The position numbers were made by a program, and so were the translations under genes. This document shows, piece after piece, positions 28,908 through 37,939 of a stretch of DNA of 64,000 nt. The notes beneath the pieces were generated by a model that was not told the origin of the DNA, made no database searches, and worked only from the letters and a program-made list of their open reading frames with translations. This DNA comes from Methylotenera sp. (GTDB lineage Bacteria; Pseudomonadota; Gammaproteobacteria; Burkholderiales; Methylophilaceae): positions 331,516 through 395,515 of the forward strand of contig NZ_JAQSDZ010000005.1 of assembly GCF_029946165.1 (NCBI RefSeq), written 5' to 3'. Numbering within the stretch: position 1 is the stretch's first letter; every line of letters begins with the position of its first letter.

Positions 28908-30674
28908 ATGCCCATGAAATTTCTCGAACAGCCTCCGCGTTTTCTTTTTTTTACTGGTAAAGGTGGCGTAGGTAAGACTTCAATTGCATGCGCTACAGCC
29001 ATTCATTTAGCCTCCGTAGGAAAACGCGTGCTATTGGTTAGCACTGACCCCGCCTCTAATGTTGGGCAAGTATTTGGCATCAGTATTGGTAACCACATTA
29101 CCGCCATACCTGCCGTACCAAACTTAGCTGCATTAGAGATTGACCCACAAGCCGCCGCTCAAGTTTACCGAGACCGCATTGTTGGTCCTGTGCGTGGTAT
29201 TTTGCCAGAAGCAGTGGTTAAAGGCATTGAAGAGCAATTATCAGGTGCCTGCACCACTGAAATAGCCGCGTTTGATGAATTTACTGCCTTGTTAACAGAT
29301 ACCGCACTTACCAAAGATTATGATCATGTGATTTTCGATACAGCGCCTACAGGGCACACGATACGTTTATTACAACTACCAGGTGCTTGGAGTGGATTTC
29401 TTGAGGAGGGCAAAGGGGATGCATCATGCCTTGGACCTCTCGCGGGTTTAGAAAAACAGCGTGAACAATATAAAGATGCCGTAGATGCGCTTGCTGACAG
29501 CAATCGCACAAGGTTAATTCTAGTGGCACGTGCACAACTATCCACATTACGTGAAGTTGCACGCACGCATGATGAGCTTGCAGGTATTGGTTTAAAACAA
29601 CAATATCTGGTGATCAATGGTGTTTTACAGTCTAAAGATGTTTTAGATGACTCGTTAGCAGCAGCCATCTATCAAAGAGAGCAACAAGCCATCAAAGCCA
29701 TTCCTGAAGTATTGAAGTCGCTTCCCTACGATGAGGTGTCGCTAAAATCCTTCAATCTGGTCGGTTTGGATGCACTACGTCAATTGCTTGTTGATAACCC
29801 TTTCATTGGCAATGTTCATATAGATGAAGCAGTTAAGCTCAACGAACCAACGCTATCTCAATTGGTTGAAAGCATTGCGGAGGATGAGCATGGCTTAATT
29901 ATGTTGATGGGCAAAGGTGGGGTAGGCAAGACTACGATAGCAGCGGCAGTGGCCGTAGAGTTAGCGCATCGAGGTTTGGCGGTACATCTCACCACATCTG
30001 ACCCAGCGGCGCATTTAAGCGAAACATTACATGGCTCATTAGAAAACTTAACTGTTAGCAAAATTGACCCACATGAGGAAACAGAGCGTTATCGTCAACA
30101 TGTTTTAGCAACCAAAGGTACTAAGTTAGACGCACAAGGTCGAGCATTGCTAGAAGAAGACTTACGTTCGCCTTGCACTGAAGAGATTGCTGTGTTTCAA
30201 GCGTTCTCGCGAATTATTAAAGAAGCTGGCAAGAAGTTTGTGGTCATGGATACCGCTCCGACAGGTCATACTCTATTGTTGTTGGATGCTACTGGTGCTT
30301 ATCATCGCGAGGTTACTCGCCAAATGGGCAAAACTGGTATGCACTACACCACGCCGATGATGCAACTTCAGGATAGCAAACGAACCAAGGTATTAATCAT
30401 AACCCTCGCAGAAACGACACCTGTACTAGAAGCTGCCAATCTTCAAGAGGATTTAAGGCGTGCCGGCATTGAGCCATGGGCATGGGTTGTAAACAATAGT
30501 ATCGCAGCGACTTCTACAAACTCACCATTCTTAAGAAGAAGAGCAACTAACGAGCTGCATGAAATTGAAGCTGTAAAAAATAAGTATGCCAAACGCTATG
30601 CTGTCGTGCCTCTTTTAAGTGAAGAACCTATCGGCGTTAAGCGATTGTTAGCGCTTTCAGAGCTACAAAATTAA
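28908..30674 (+). CDS. arsA: Arsenite-activated ATPase ArsA
   Basis: ArsA drives arsenite export when bound to the membrane carrier ArsB. The 588 residues form two homologous halves with P-loops GKGGVGKT at 17-24 and 335-342, each followed by a DTAPTGHT signature. The metalloid-site cysteines C115, C174 and C423 correspond to C113, C172 and C422 of E. coli ArsA. No arsB or acr3 gene follows: 124 bp downstream begins the convergent glrR gene. The pump must be encoded elsewhere or be missing. Confidence 0.96.
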   Translation: MPMKFLEQPPRFLFFTGKGGVGKTSIACATAIHLASVGKRVLLVSTDPASNVGQVFGISIGNHITAIPAVPNLAALEIDPQAAAQVYRDRIVGPVRGILPEAVVKGIEEQLSGACTTEIAAFDEFTALLTDTALTKDYDHVIFDTAPTGHTIRLLQLPGAWSGFLEEGKGDASCLGPLAGLEKQREQYKDAVDALADSNRTRLILVARAQLSTLREVARTHDELAGIGLKQQYLVINGVLQSKDVLDDSLAAAIYQREQQAIKAIPEVLKSLPYDEVSLKSFNLVGLDALRQLLVDNPFIGNVHIDEAVKLNEPTLSQLVESIAEDEHGLIMLMGKGGVGKTTIAAAVAVELAHRGLAVHLTTSDPAAHLSETLHGSLENLTVSKIDPHEETERYRQHVLATKGTKLDAQGRALLEEDLRSPCTEEIAVFQAFSRIIKEAGKKFVVMDTAPTGHTLLLLDATGAYHREVTRQMGKTGMHYTTPMMQLQDSKRTKVLIITLAETTPVLEAANLQEDLRRAGIEPWAWVVNNSIAATSTNSPFLRRRATNELHEIEAVKNKYAKRYAVVPLLSEEPIGVKRLLALSELQN

Positions 30675-30798
30675 GGTGAAGCTGTCTGCATGGAGCTCAA
30701 CTTAGCCACTTTACATTTTGCAAGTATCGAATAACCTTGGCTAATTATAGTTAGTCTTTGCATCATAACTAGTGGCTCTTTTAGGTGCTTATATGCGC

Positions 30799-32169
30799 TT
30801 AATCGGTGGATTCGTCTTCGCTTGAGTTTTTGAATGTGCTGGCTTGAATATTGTGACGGTCTAACAAGCGATAAAATTCGGTACGGTTGCGTTGAGCAAG
30901 TCTTGCAGCTTGGGTAACATTGCCCTGTGTTGTTTTAAGGATGTTAATCAAATAATTAAACTCAAACTGTTGGCGCGCAACATCTAGTGGCACCACTGAG
31001 TTACTGCCTTCTTGTAATGCCTTTTGTACCAAATTGACTGGAATAACTTGGGTGGTCGCAAGTACCACGGTTTGCTCTACAATGTTTTGTAGCTGCCGCA
31101 CATTGCCAGGCCAAGGGGCTGTAATCAGTGTTTCTAGGGCATCTGGTGCAAAGCTATGTAGCTTTTTCTTATATTTTTGACTAAATACTTGCAGAAAATG
31201 ATTGGCTAATAGGCTTACATCTTCACGGCGATTAGCCAGAGATGGAATTTCTAAGCTAACTACATTAATGCGGTAAAACAAGTCTTCACGAAAGCGACCT
31301 TCTTTCATTTCATTGACTAAGTTGCGGTGCGTTGCAGAAATTAATCGTAAGTCTATCGGTATGTTAGTTGTGCTCCCCACAGGGCGTATCACGCGTTCTT
31401 GCAAGGCACGTAATACTTTAACCTGCAAGGCTTGTGGCATGTCACCTATCTCGTCCAAAAATAGCGTTCCACCTTCAGCACTTTGAAAAAGACCTACATG
31501 GTTATTGATAGCACCAGTAAACGCACCTTTGTTGTGGCCAAACAGTTCTGATTCGAGTAGATTTTCAGGAATTGCGCCACAGTTGATTGCTACAAATGGT
31601 TTTGCATTTCTTGCGCTATAACGATGAATGGCGCGTGCCAACAGCTCTTTACCAGAACCACTTTCACCTTGAATAAATACACTCGCATCCGTGTTTGCAA
31701 CTAGTTTAGCTTGGCCAAGCAAGCTTTCCATGGTCGAACTGCGCGTTAAGATATCGGCACGCCAGGTATGATCTTCATTTGAGATTGTTTGCGTATGTGT
31801 ACCATTCAAGCGTAGTGCAGACGCAACTTGTTGCAATAGGGCTTGGCTATCAAAGGGCTTCGTTAGAAAGCTGAACACACCTCTTTGTGTTGCATTAACG
31901 GCGTCTGGAATAGAGCCATGCGCCGTTAGCATGATGACAGGTAGGCTAGGGTGGGATTGTTGAATCGCATCTAGCAAAGCCATGCCATCCATCGCTGGCA
32001 TGCGTAAGTCGCTAATCACCAAATCAGGCCGTTGAAGTATGATGGCAGACATAGCCTCAGCACCGTTGTTTGCAGTAACTGTATTATAGCCAGCAGCATT
32101 TAAGCGAATGCTTATAAGCTTGAGTATGTCTTTGTCATCGTCAACGATTAGAATGTTTGGAATTTGCAT
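30799..32169 (-). CDS. glrR: Sigma-54-dependent response regulator GlrR (QseF)
   Basis: An NtrC-type response regulator of 456 residues. The receiver domain has the phosphoacceptor D54 (VISDLRMPAMDG), the AAA+ domain has Walker A GESGSGKE and the sigma-54 contact loop GAFTGA, and the C-terminus has a Fis-type helix-turn-helix (VTQAARLAQRNRTEFYRLL). In enterobacteria GlrR activates glmY and rpoE in response to envelope signals through GlrK. It is the last gene of the glrK-qseG-glrR operon, 14 bp after qseG. Whether it acts on the sigma-54 promoters found elsewhere in this window is unknown. Confidence 0.92.
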   Translation of the reverse strand: MQIPNILIVDDDKDILKLISIRLNAAGYNTVTANNGAEAMSAIILQRPDLVISDLRMPAMDGMALLDAIQQSHPSLPVIMLTAHGSIPDAVNATQRGVFSFLTKPFDSQALLQQVASALRLNGTHTQTISNEDHTWRADILTRSSTMESLLGQAKLVANTDASVFIQGESGSGKELLARAIHRYSARNAKPFVAINCGAIPENLLESELFGHNKGAFTGAINNHVGLFQSAEGGTLFLDEIGDMPQALQVKVLRALQERVIRPVGSTTNIPIDLRLISATHRNLVNEMKEGRFREDLFYRINVVSLEIPSLANRREDVSLLANHFLQVFSQKYKKKLHSFAPDALETLITAPWPGNVRQLQNIVEQTVVLATTQVIPVNLVQKALQEGSNSVVPLDVARQQFEFNYLINILKTTQGNVTQAARLAQRNRTEFYRLLDRHNIQASTFKNSSEDESTD

Positions 32170-32183
32170 GGTCTTATCATATT

Positions 32184-32804
32184 TTAAGGTTTAATGACTG
32201 GCTTGAGAGATGCTTTGCTATCACGGTCACTAATGGTTTTTTCGATATTCTTTAAATCATTTAATTTCTTATCTAAAGCGTCATATTTTTGCTGTAAGGA
32301 TTCTAACTTTTGTTGATATAACTCGAGTCTTTTTAAATCTTCTTTATTTTTTTGAGCAACTTTAATATCGTCTAAAACATGTTCGTAAAACAAACTGGTT
32401 AAAGCTGACTCAGTAGGATTCAGACCATTTTCTTGTAATAAATCTTGCAACAAGACTTGAGCTTTTGCTGGGTCACGTACGCGACTGCTTGGTAATGAAA
32501 ACATAATAGCTAGCTTGATACGCTCTGTTAGGTCTGCTTTATTTTCTATGAGCGCACGATTCGTTTCGTTGAGCAATTTTTTTTGTGCTTCTAAAGTGCC
32601 GTTTGAAAAACGGTCAATAAACATAAGTAAGTTATTCACGCGATCTTGTTTGAAAGTTGAGGCATCTAATCTTTTAATCTGTAACGTTTTATTCTCGTTG
32701 TACTCTTTATTTGTATTTGCAGGTATATTCGACAAACTTTTACTTGCGCATGCGCTTAGCGAAAGTATTAAAACACTTAACCACATTATTACTTTTATTT
32801 TCAT
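32184..32804 (-). CDS. qseG: QseG-like outer-membrane lipoprotein
   Basis: A 206-residue lipoprotein with a lipobox LSAC (C19) and an all-helical mature part that ends in a coiled coil (about 155-192, LELYQQKLESLQQKYDALDK). In enterobacteria QseG (YfhG) sits between the kinase and regulator genes and controls the kinase QseE/GlrK from the outer membrane. The same gene order and the 4-bp overlap with glrK support this identity, since the sequence itself is poorly conserved. Confidence 0.82.
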   Translation of the reverse strand: MKIKVIMWLSVLILSLSACASKSLSNIPANTNKEYNENKTLQIKRLDASTFKQDRVNNLLMFIDRFSNGTLEAQKKLLNETNRALIENKADLTERIKLAIMFSLPSSRVRDPAKAQVLLQDLLQENGLNPTESALTSLFYEHVLDDIKVAQKNKEDLKRLELYQQKLESLQQKYDALDKKLNDLKNIEKTISDRDSKASLKPVIKP

Positions 32805-34234
32805 TTAATCTCCAATTGAGGGATGCTCACAATAAAATGTGCGCCTTGATCTGACTCAGTAAGTTTAATAACTCCTTGATGGGCATTCACTAAATCTTTT
32901 GCGATGGTAAGTCCTAAACCACTGCTGCCGATTAGACTTTGATGCAATGTATTACCGCGATAAAACGGGTCAAATAATTGAGCTTGATCAAGCTCAGCTA
33001 GACCGGGACCATTATCTTGGACCTCAATCAACCAACTATCCTTTTCCAATCTAGTCTGCACTGAAATTAAGCCTTGTTGCGGCGTGTACTTAACTGCGTT
33101 TGAAATAAGGTTGTCCAAAATAATGGTCAATTTCTCCTCATCAGCTACGACAGTCTTAACATTGTAGTTGGTTTCTACTATCAGCTCTTTATTTCTAATA
33201 CTTAGTGCATGTGCATGAATCACCTTATTAATGACTAAAAACAAGTCAACTTTTTCTAATGTTAGCTTGGCTTCAATTGACTCCATCCGCGTGTAATTAA
33301 GTAGGTTTTCTATCATTCTTTGCAAGCGGATGCTATTTTCACGGAGAATCAAAGTAATCTCAGATTGCTGGGCTGAAAGCGCTCCACCAATGCCGTCATA
33401 TAATAGCTCAGTGGCCTCTCTTATTGCGGTAAGTGGGGTTTTAAGTTCGTGAGATACATGCCTTAAAAACTGCTGTTTTTGCTCATCCACTTCTTTAAGT
33501 TCGTTTCGCAACCAATCTAAGCGCTGTCCTAGAATACGCAAGTCACCAGGCCCATCAATGGCAATGGGTTGGTCATATTCTCCTTTGCCTAAATGCCTTA
33601 TGGCCGCATCCATACGCTTAATAGGTCTAGCTAATAAGTAGGTAATGGCTCCAGCTACTAGTAATGCTAGCGGGATAAGTACTAAGCTTTGCAGAAACAA
33701 TTTTTTCTGTGTGTGTTGTACCGTGAGCGTCAATTGGCTAGAGGCAGCATCTATTGCCAAATTGTTTTCCTGCACAATGGTTTCTACCAATTGGGTGATT
33801 TCACTATAGTTATGCAGAAAGCCTAAATCTGCTCCGTTGATTTGCTTGCTGCTTAAAATAGCATCATGTAATTGAGATGTTTTTACGCTCAATAATTGCA
33901 GATTTTTATGCTGAGAAGGGGTGTTAGCCAAAGTTTCCAGCTGAGAAATTGCGTCATTAAATTTAATATGAGCTTGAGTATAGTTGTTAAACAGTACATT
34001 ATCTTGCAGCACAAAATACTGCTTACTACTGCGTTCCATCAGGTTTAATTGTTCTTGTAAGACGCGCCCAGAGCGCGTGGTGACAACAGCGTTTGAAATA
34101 GTAATTTGACTTTGTTTGGCAAGGTTATCAAAAGCAATATTGGCATTCGCAAATACCCATAACAACGGCACAATTGCAAACGCAAAGCCTATTAATAATA
34201 ACTTTAAAAATGAGCTTGGGTATTGAAATCGCAT
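32801..34234 (-). CDS. glrK: Sensor histidine kinase GlrK (QseE)
   Basis: A membrane histidine kinase of 477 residues. Two transmembrane helices (about 10-30 and 180-202) enclose a helical periplasmic domain. A HAMP linker (RPIKRMDAAIRHLGKGEYDQPI), the H-box with H262 (FLRHVSHELKTPLTAIRE) and a complete ATPase domain (N-box DNLISNAVKYTP, GLGLTIAK) follow. The helical sensor domain, the following lipoprotein gene and the sigma-54 regulator identify GlrK. It is divergent from folA with only 48 bp between the starts. Confidence 0.92.
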   Translation of the reverse strand: MRFQYPSSFLKLLLIGFAFAIVPLLWVFANANIAFDNLAKQSQITISNAVVTTRSGRVLQEQLNLMERSSKQYFVLQDNVLFNNYTQAHIKFNDAISQLETLANTPSQHKNLQLLSVKTSQLHDAILSSKQINGADLGFLHNYSEITQLVETIVQENNLAIDAASSQLTLTVQHTQKKLFLQSLVLIPLALLVAGAITYLLARPIKRMDAAIRHLGKGEYDQPIAIDGPGDLRILGQRLDWLRNELKEVDEQKQQFLRHVSHELKTPLTAIREATELLYDGIGGALSAQQSEITLILRENSIRLQRMIENLLNYTRMESIEAKLTLEKVDLFLVINKVIHAHALSIRNKELIVETNYNVKTVVADEEKLTIILDNLISNAVKYTPQQGLISVQTRLEKDSWLIEVQDNGPGLAELDQAQLFDPFYRGNTLHQSLIGSSGLGLTIAKDLVNAHQGVIKLTESDQGAHFIVSIPQLEIK

Positions 34235-34282
34235 GCTCTTAGTCTAAAAGGTTTCCTTCAAAACATCTAGTATAATAGAGGC

Positions 34283-34765
34283 ATGACTCAACTTTCTATC
34301 ATTGTAGCTATTGCCAATAACCAAGTCATTGGTGTTAATAACACCTTACCATGGCACCTGCCAGAGGATCTCAAGCGTTTTCGCGCCTTAACTACAGGGC
34401 ATCACATTATCATGGGGCGCAAAACTTATGAGTCGCTAGGACGCTTGTTACCAGGGCGTACCACGGTGATTGTTACCCGTAATAAAGACTATCAATTAGA
34501 CGGTGCATTAATTGCCCATTCATTAGAAGCCGCAATCGCTTTATGCCAAGATGATGATGAGGTGTTTTTGATTGGTGGTGCTGAGTTATATCAAGATGGT
34601 TTAAAACTTGCGGATAAGCTATATATTACTGAGGTGAATTTAACGGTTGATGGGGATGCATTTTTCCCCGAATTTAATTTGAATTTATGGCAAGAAACCT
34701 CGCGAGAATCGCATATATCTGCGCAAGATTTACCGTTTAATTATATTACTTACACTCGAGAATAA
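34283..34765 (+). CDS. folA: Dihydrofolate reductase
   Basis: FolA reduces dihydrofolate to tetrahydrofolate with NADPH, partnering the thyA product. The 160 residues include the substrate-loop motif NQVIGVNNTLPWHLPEDLK, the NADPH block GRKTYESLGRLLPGR and EVFLIGGAELY. The catalytic acid is the glutamate in LPEDLK (aspartate in E. coli). A TATAAT sequence lies only 7 bp before the ATG, so either the mRNA is nearly leaderless or the true promoter is further upstream. Confidence 0.97.
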   Translation: MTQLSIIVAIANNQVIGVNNTLPWHLPEDLKRFRALTTGHHIIMGRKTYESLGRLLPGRTTVIVTRNKDYQLDGALIAHSLEAAIALCQDDDEVFLIGGAELYQDGLKLADKLYITEVNLTVDGDAFFPEFNLNLWQETSRESHISAQDLPFNYITYTRE

Positions 34766-34813
34766 AATTAACAGTAGTACAAAACGCCTAAAGTTATTTC
34801 TCAGTTATTCTTT

Positions 34814-34851
34814 AAAAAACCTAAAATAGGTTGAAAATAACCTATTTTAGG
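34814..34851 (-). terminator. Rho-independent terminator downstream of comEA
   Basis: CCTAAAATAGG (34820-34830) and CCTATTTTAGG (34841-34851) form a perfect 11-bp stem with a 10-nt loop. On the minus strand it is followed by six Ts (34819-34814), so it ends the comEA transcript. On the + strand it lies 54 bp after folA but lacks a T-run. Confidence 0.75.
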
Positions 34852-34906
34852 AAAGCTATACTTAATAAGTAAACAAAAGTTGCTTGCTTAATTGAGTGTC
34901 GGAATG

Positions 34907-35296
34907 TTATTTAGTTTTTGCTTTTTCATCCACTTTAACTATTTTTGAAGGCGCAGCAGGGGTTGCTTTTGCCACTTCTTTCTTTGGTGTTGCATATTTA
35001 ACTGGCGTAGCTTTTGTTTTAGCTAGTTTTGCAATAGTAGTAGGGCCGCTTACAGAAATATCTTTACGAACACTTTGGGTAATTGCTGGACCTACGCCTT
35101 CAACTTTTTCCAGTTCATCAACTGATTTGAAGCCACCATTTTTTTTGCGATAATCTATAATGGCTTGAGCTTTCACTGGGCCAATCCCGTTCAGGCTCTC
35201 GAGTTCCGCTTGAGTGGCTGTATTTAGATTGACTCCAGCCATCGCGCTAATGTTGAAGCTTAAGAAGGTAAATAATGCTAATAATATTTTTGTCAT
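34907..35296 (-). CDS. ComEA-like helix-hairpin-helix DNA-binding protein
   Basis: The 129-residue protein has a signal peptide (about 1-20, ending AMA) and a ComEA domain with two helix-hairpin-helix motifs, [16 protein letters not shown] and [13 protein letters not shown] basic, Lys/Thr/Ala/Pro-rich tail follows (about 90-129). Small periplasmic ComEA proteins bind double-stranded DNA and ratchet it into the periplasm during natural transformation. The gene stands alone with its own terminator. An almost threefold 10-bp tandem repeat lies about 105 bp upstream. Confidence 0.88.
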   Translation of the reverse strand: MTKILLALFTFLSFNISAMAGVNLNTATQAELESLNGIGPVKAQAIIDYRKKNGGFKSVDELEKVEGVGPAITQSVRKDISVSGPTTIAKLAKTKATPVKYATPKKEVAKATPAAPSKIVKVDEKAKTK

Positions 35297-35400
35297 TTTT
35301 GATTCTCCAAAGTTAAAAAGCAGTTTTAAACTAATAATTAAAATTCTTACTCAAAAAAATTGAATTAGTTTTCCTATCATAACTTAAAGATAACAATGAT

Positions 35401-35427
35401 ACAAATAGTTACAAATAGTTACAAATA
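35401..35427. repeat. 10-bp tandem repeat upstream of comEA
   Basis: ACAAATAGTT is repeated at 35401-35410 and 35411-35420 and followed by a partial copy ACAAATA (35421-35427). The unit equals about one helical turn, so the A-tracts are in phase and the DNA may be bent. It lies between the pyrF stop and the comEA start. Confidence 0.7.
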
Positions 35428-35461
35428 AATAATATCCTTCACGGTCTTACTTAAGCTAGGT

Positions 35462-36166
35462 TTACAAAGCCAAGTTACATTCTTGGTAAATTGCTTCTAA
35501 TGCCTTACTAGGATTTTCTGCTTTAGTAATTGGGCGACCTATGACTAGGTAGCTAGAGCCATTCTTTAATGCATCTGCTGGCGTAACAACGCGGGATTGA
35601 TCGTCTTGGCTTGTATCAGCAGGGCGTATGCCAGGGGTTACTAGGCAGAATTTAGCACCTAATTTGGCACGTAACATTTTTGCCTCCAGCGCTGAGCAAA
35701 CTACGCCGTCTAATCCAGCCTGCTGAGTAAGCGTAGCTAAATTTAGGACATGTGTGGCTAAGTCAGTTTGCACGCCTACTTGATTCAAACAAGCTTGGTT
35801 CATGCTAGTCAGTACGGTAACTGCTATGAGTAATGGTTTGGATTCACTTTCTTGAACGGCTTGTTGTGCCGCTTGCATCATTTCTAACCCGCCACTGGCA
35901 TGCACATTGAGCATCCAAACACCTAAATTGCTTGCTGCAGAACATGCTTTTGCTACAGTATTTGGAATATCATGAAATTTTAGGTCTAAAAACACTCCGA
36001 AATTTGAGCGAGTGAGTTGTTCTACAAATTGCGGACCTGTCGCAGTAAATAGCTCCTTACCAACTTTTAATCGGCAAAGTGCTGGATCTAGCTGTTCAAC
36101 TAGTTTGAGTGCGCTTGCTGTGTCTTGGTAATCAAGTGCAACGATAATTTTAGGGTCGTTATTCAT
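35462..36166 (-). CDS. pyrF: Orotidine 5'-phosphate decarboxylase
   Basis: PyrF makes UMP from OMP. The catalytic motif [14 protein letters not shown] with its Lys and Asp residues is intact, as is the phosphate-binding end [21 protein letters not shown]. The reading frame is open 17 codons further upstream into lapB, but the ATG at 36166 gives the family start [13 protein letters not shown] and leaves a 14-bp gap after the lapB stop. The protein then has 234 residues, like its homologues. It is probably co-transcribed with lapB. Confidence 0.96.
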   Translation of the reverse strand: MNNDPKIIVALDYQDTASALKLVEQLDPALCRLKVGKELFTATGPQFVEQLTRSNFGVFLDLKFHDIPNTVAKACSAASNLGVWMLNVHASGGLEMMQAAQQAVQESESKPLLIAVTVLTSMNQACLNQVGVQTDLATHVLNLATLTQQAGLDGVVCSALEAKMLRAKLGAKFCLVTPGIRPADTSQDDQSRVVTPADALKNGSSYLVIGRPITKAENPSKALEAIYQECNLAL

Positions 36167-36180
36167 AGGTGAGGTATGCT

Positions 36181-37362
36181 TTAAATGGTAGTTGGTTCTG
36201 CGGGCAGCGCTTCCCATGCGTTACATGCGGGGCATTGCCAATGATGATATTTGGCTTTAAACCCACATTGCCCACAGTGATAAGCGGTTTTATTGCCTAC
36301 AGCATGACGCACGGTCTGTTGCATAAGCTGAATATCATTAAATGTAGTATTTTCTGAATGGTTGCTGTGCTGCTTGAGGGCAATAGTTCTAGCTTGTAAT
36401 AGTTGATCTAGCACGCTTAAGCTTGGCATTTTAATGAGCTCTGTACGCGCCAATATAGCTGCGCTTTCAGGGCCTTTCTCTGCTAAAGTCGCTTCGTACA
36501 GTACATTAATCAGGGAGGCTAATTTGTAGTTTTGCAAATAGGTTTGTAGTAGCGCTAAGCCTTCCGAGGTTTGGTTAAGTGCTCTATAGCTTGTCAGTAA
36601 CTTGGGGGCGATTAAGCCTAAGTATTCTGGTTGTTGAAACTCTATTCTGCGCCAAGTGGAAATGGCTTCTTTGTGAGCATCGGCTTCGGCTTCCATATCG
36701 CCTAATAGTACATTAGCTCGCACACAGTTTTTATTCGCATTGAGTGCTTGTTCTAGTTCGAATCTTGCAGTGTGTAAATCATTTGCTAATTTGGATTTAA
36801 CTGCCATTTCGCAATAATAATGCGCAACCTCCACACGGAAGGGTACGCCAGATAAGCGCTCTAACTCTGTGGCAGCTTTAATCGCGCGCTCCCATTCGCG
36901 CTCTCTTACATAAATTTCTAGTAAAGCACGCAGGGCTGGTTGACGGTACCTATCATCATCTAGCGATTCAAAGAGTTCTTCCGCGCGGTCTAACAAGCCA
37001 GCTTTTAGATAATCTTGGGCAAGCTCAGCAGTCACAGCTAATTTTTGTTGAGGTTCTAAATCTTTTTTATTTAACAGGCTTAAATGCAAATGAATAGCGC
37101 GGTCTACTTCACCGCGTTTTCTAAACAAGCTGCCTAATGCAAAATGCAGTTCTAATGAGTCTGTATTCGCTTGTACGGCCTCAGAAAAAGCCTCTATGGC
37201 TTTGTCATGTTGATTCGTTATAAGGAAATTTAATCCTTTAAAATAAGCCGCAGGTAGGGCAGTAGATTCAGCTAGTAGTTGTTTAAGGTCTACGCGAGCA
37301 GCGAGCCAACCTAAGCTAAAAAATAGGGGCAGGGCTAATAACCACCAAAATTCAAATTCCAT
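36181..37362 (-). CDS. lapB: Lipopolysaccharide assembly protein LapB (YciM)
   Basis: LapB regulates LPS synthesis by presenting LpxC to the protease FtsH. The 393 residues have an N-terminal membrane anchor (about 3-20), a chain of TPR repeats and a C-terminal rubredoxin-type metal site with two CxxC pairs ([10 protein letters not shown] and WQCPACNAW). The length matches E. coli LapB (389). Its usual operon partner lapA is absent: only 264 bp without a suitable ORF separate it from ihfB. Confidence 0.95.
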   Translation of the reverse strand: MEFEFWWLLALPLFFSLGWLAARVDLKQLLAESTALPAAYFKGLNFLITNQHDKAIEAFSEAVQANTDSLELHFALGSLFRKRGEVDRAIHLHLSLLNKKDLEPQQKLAVTAELAQDYLKAGLLDRAEELFESLDDDRYRQPALRALLEIYVREREWERAIKAATELERLSGVPFRVEVAHYYCEMAVKSKLANDLHTARFELEQALNANKNCVRANVLLGDMEAEADAHKEAISTWRRIEFQQPEYLGLIAPKLLTSYRALNQTSEGLALLQTYLQNYKLASLINVLYEATLAEKGPESAAILARTELIKMPSLSVLDQLLQARTIALKQHSNHSENTTFNDIQLMQQTVRHAVGNKTAYHCGQCGFKAKYHHWQCPACNAWEALPAEPTTI

Positions 37363-37528
37363 GAGGTTTCGCTTTTACTGATGCTAGTTTATATAGGAGG
37401 ATATTCAATTGCGTTATACCAGTTGATTTGCATATATATTGCATACGTATAATTTTAGCTCAAATAATTCAATATAGTTCGCTTTACTAAAGCTGTTTAT
37501 TGGCTAGACAATAAAATTGATGAACAAT

Positions 37529-37559
37529 AAAAAACGGCAGCTTATGGCTGCCGTTTTTT
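37529..37559. terminator. Bidirectional-looking terminator downstream of ihfB
   Basis: CGGCAGC (37535-37541) and GCTGCCG (37547-37553) form a perfect GC-rich stem with a 5-nt loop, flanked by six As and six Ts that extend the stem. On the minus strand it ends the rpsA-ihfB transcript 68 bp after the ihfB stop. It separates ihfB from lapB, so lapB-pyrF must have their own promoter in 37363-37528. Confidence 0.9.
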
Positions 37560-37626
37560 ATTTAAACATTAATACTTAAAACTAAAAGTTAATTTAGATA
37601 TTAACCAAGATAGTTAACTCAGATAT

Positions 37627-37908
37627 TTAACCTAAGTCCACACGTTCACGTAACTCTTTACCAGCTTTAAAGTGAGGTACATGTTTTTCAGGTACTTGAA
37701 CTTTACTGCCAGTTTTAGGGTTGCGACCTAAACGTGGTGGACGATAATTTAAGCTAAAGCTACCAAAGCCACGTATCTCGATTCGCTCACCAGTAGCGAG
37801 GTTATCGGACATTGCATCTAAAATCGCCTTGACTGAGAGTTCCGCATCTTTAACTACTAACTGTGGAAAACGCTCAGCAAGCAAGGTGATTAGTTCAGAT
37901 TTAGTCAT
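37627..37908 (-). CDS. ihfB: Integration host factor beta subunit
   Basis: IHF bends DNA at specific sites and is needed by many sigma-54 promoters and in recombination. The 93-residue HU-family protein has the beta-arm sequence [20 protein letters not shown] and the preceding [17 protein letters not shown]. The start [17 protein letters not shown] identifies the beta subunit. It follows rpsA by 31 bp, the conserved proteobacterial arrangement. Confidence 0.97.
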   Translation of the reverse strand: MTKSELITLLAERFPQLVVKDAELSVKAILDAMSDNLATGERIEIRGFGSFSLNYRPPRLGRNPKTGSKVQVPEKHVPHFKAGKELRERVDLG

Positions 37909-37939
37909 GCTTTATGTGCCTTTATCTTAACTATTTAGT

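Noticed and set aside
34271..34276. TATAAT just before folA as proof of a leaderless mRNA
   Set aside because: No matching -35 sequence at 16-18 bp; AT-rich DNA gives TATAAT often.
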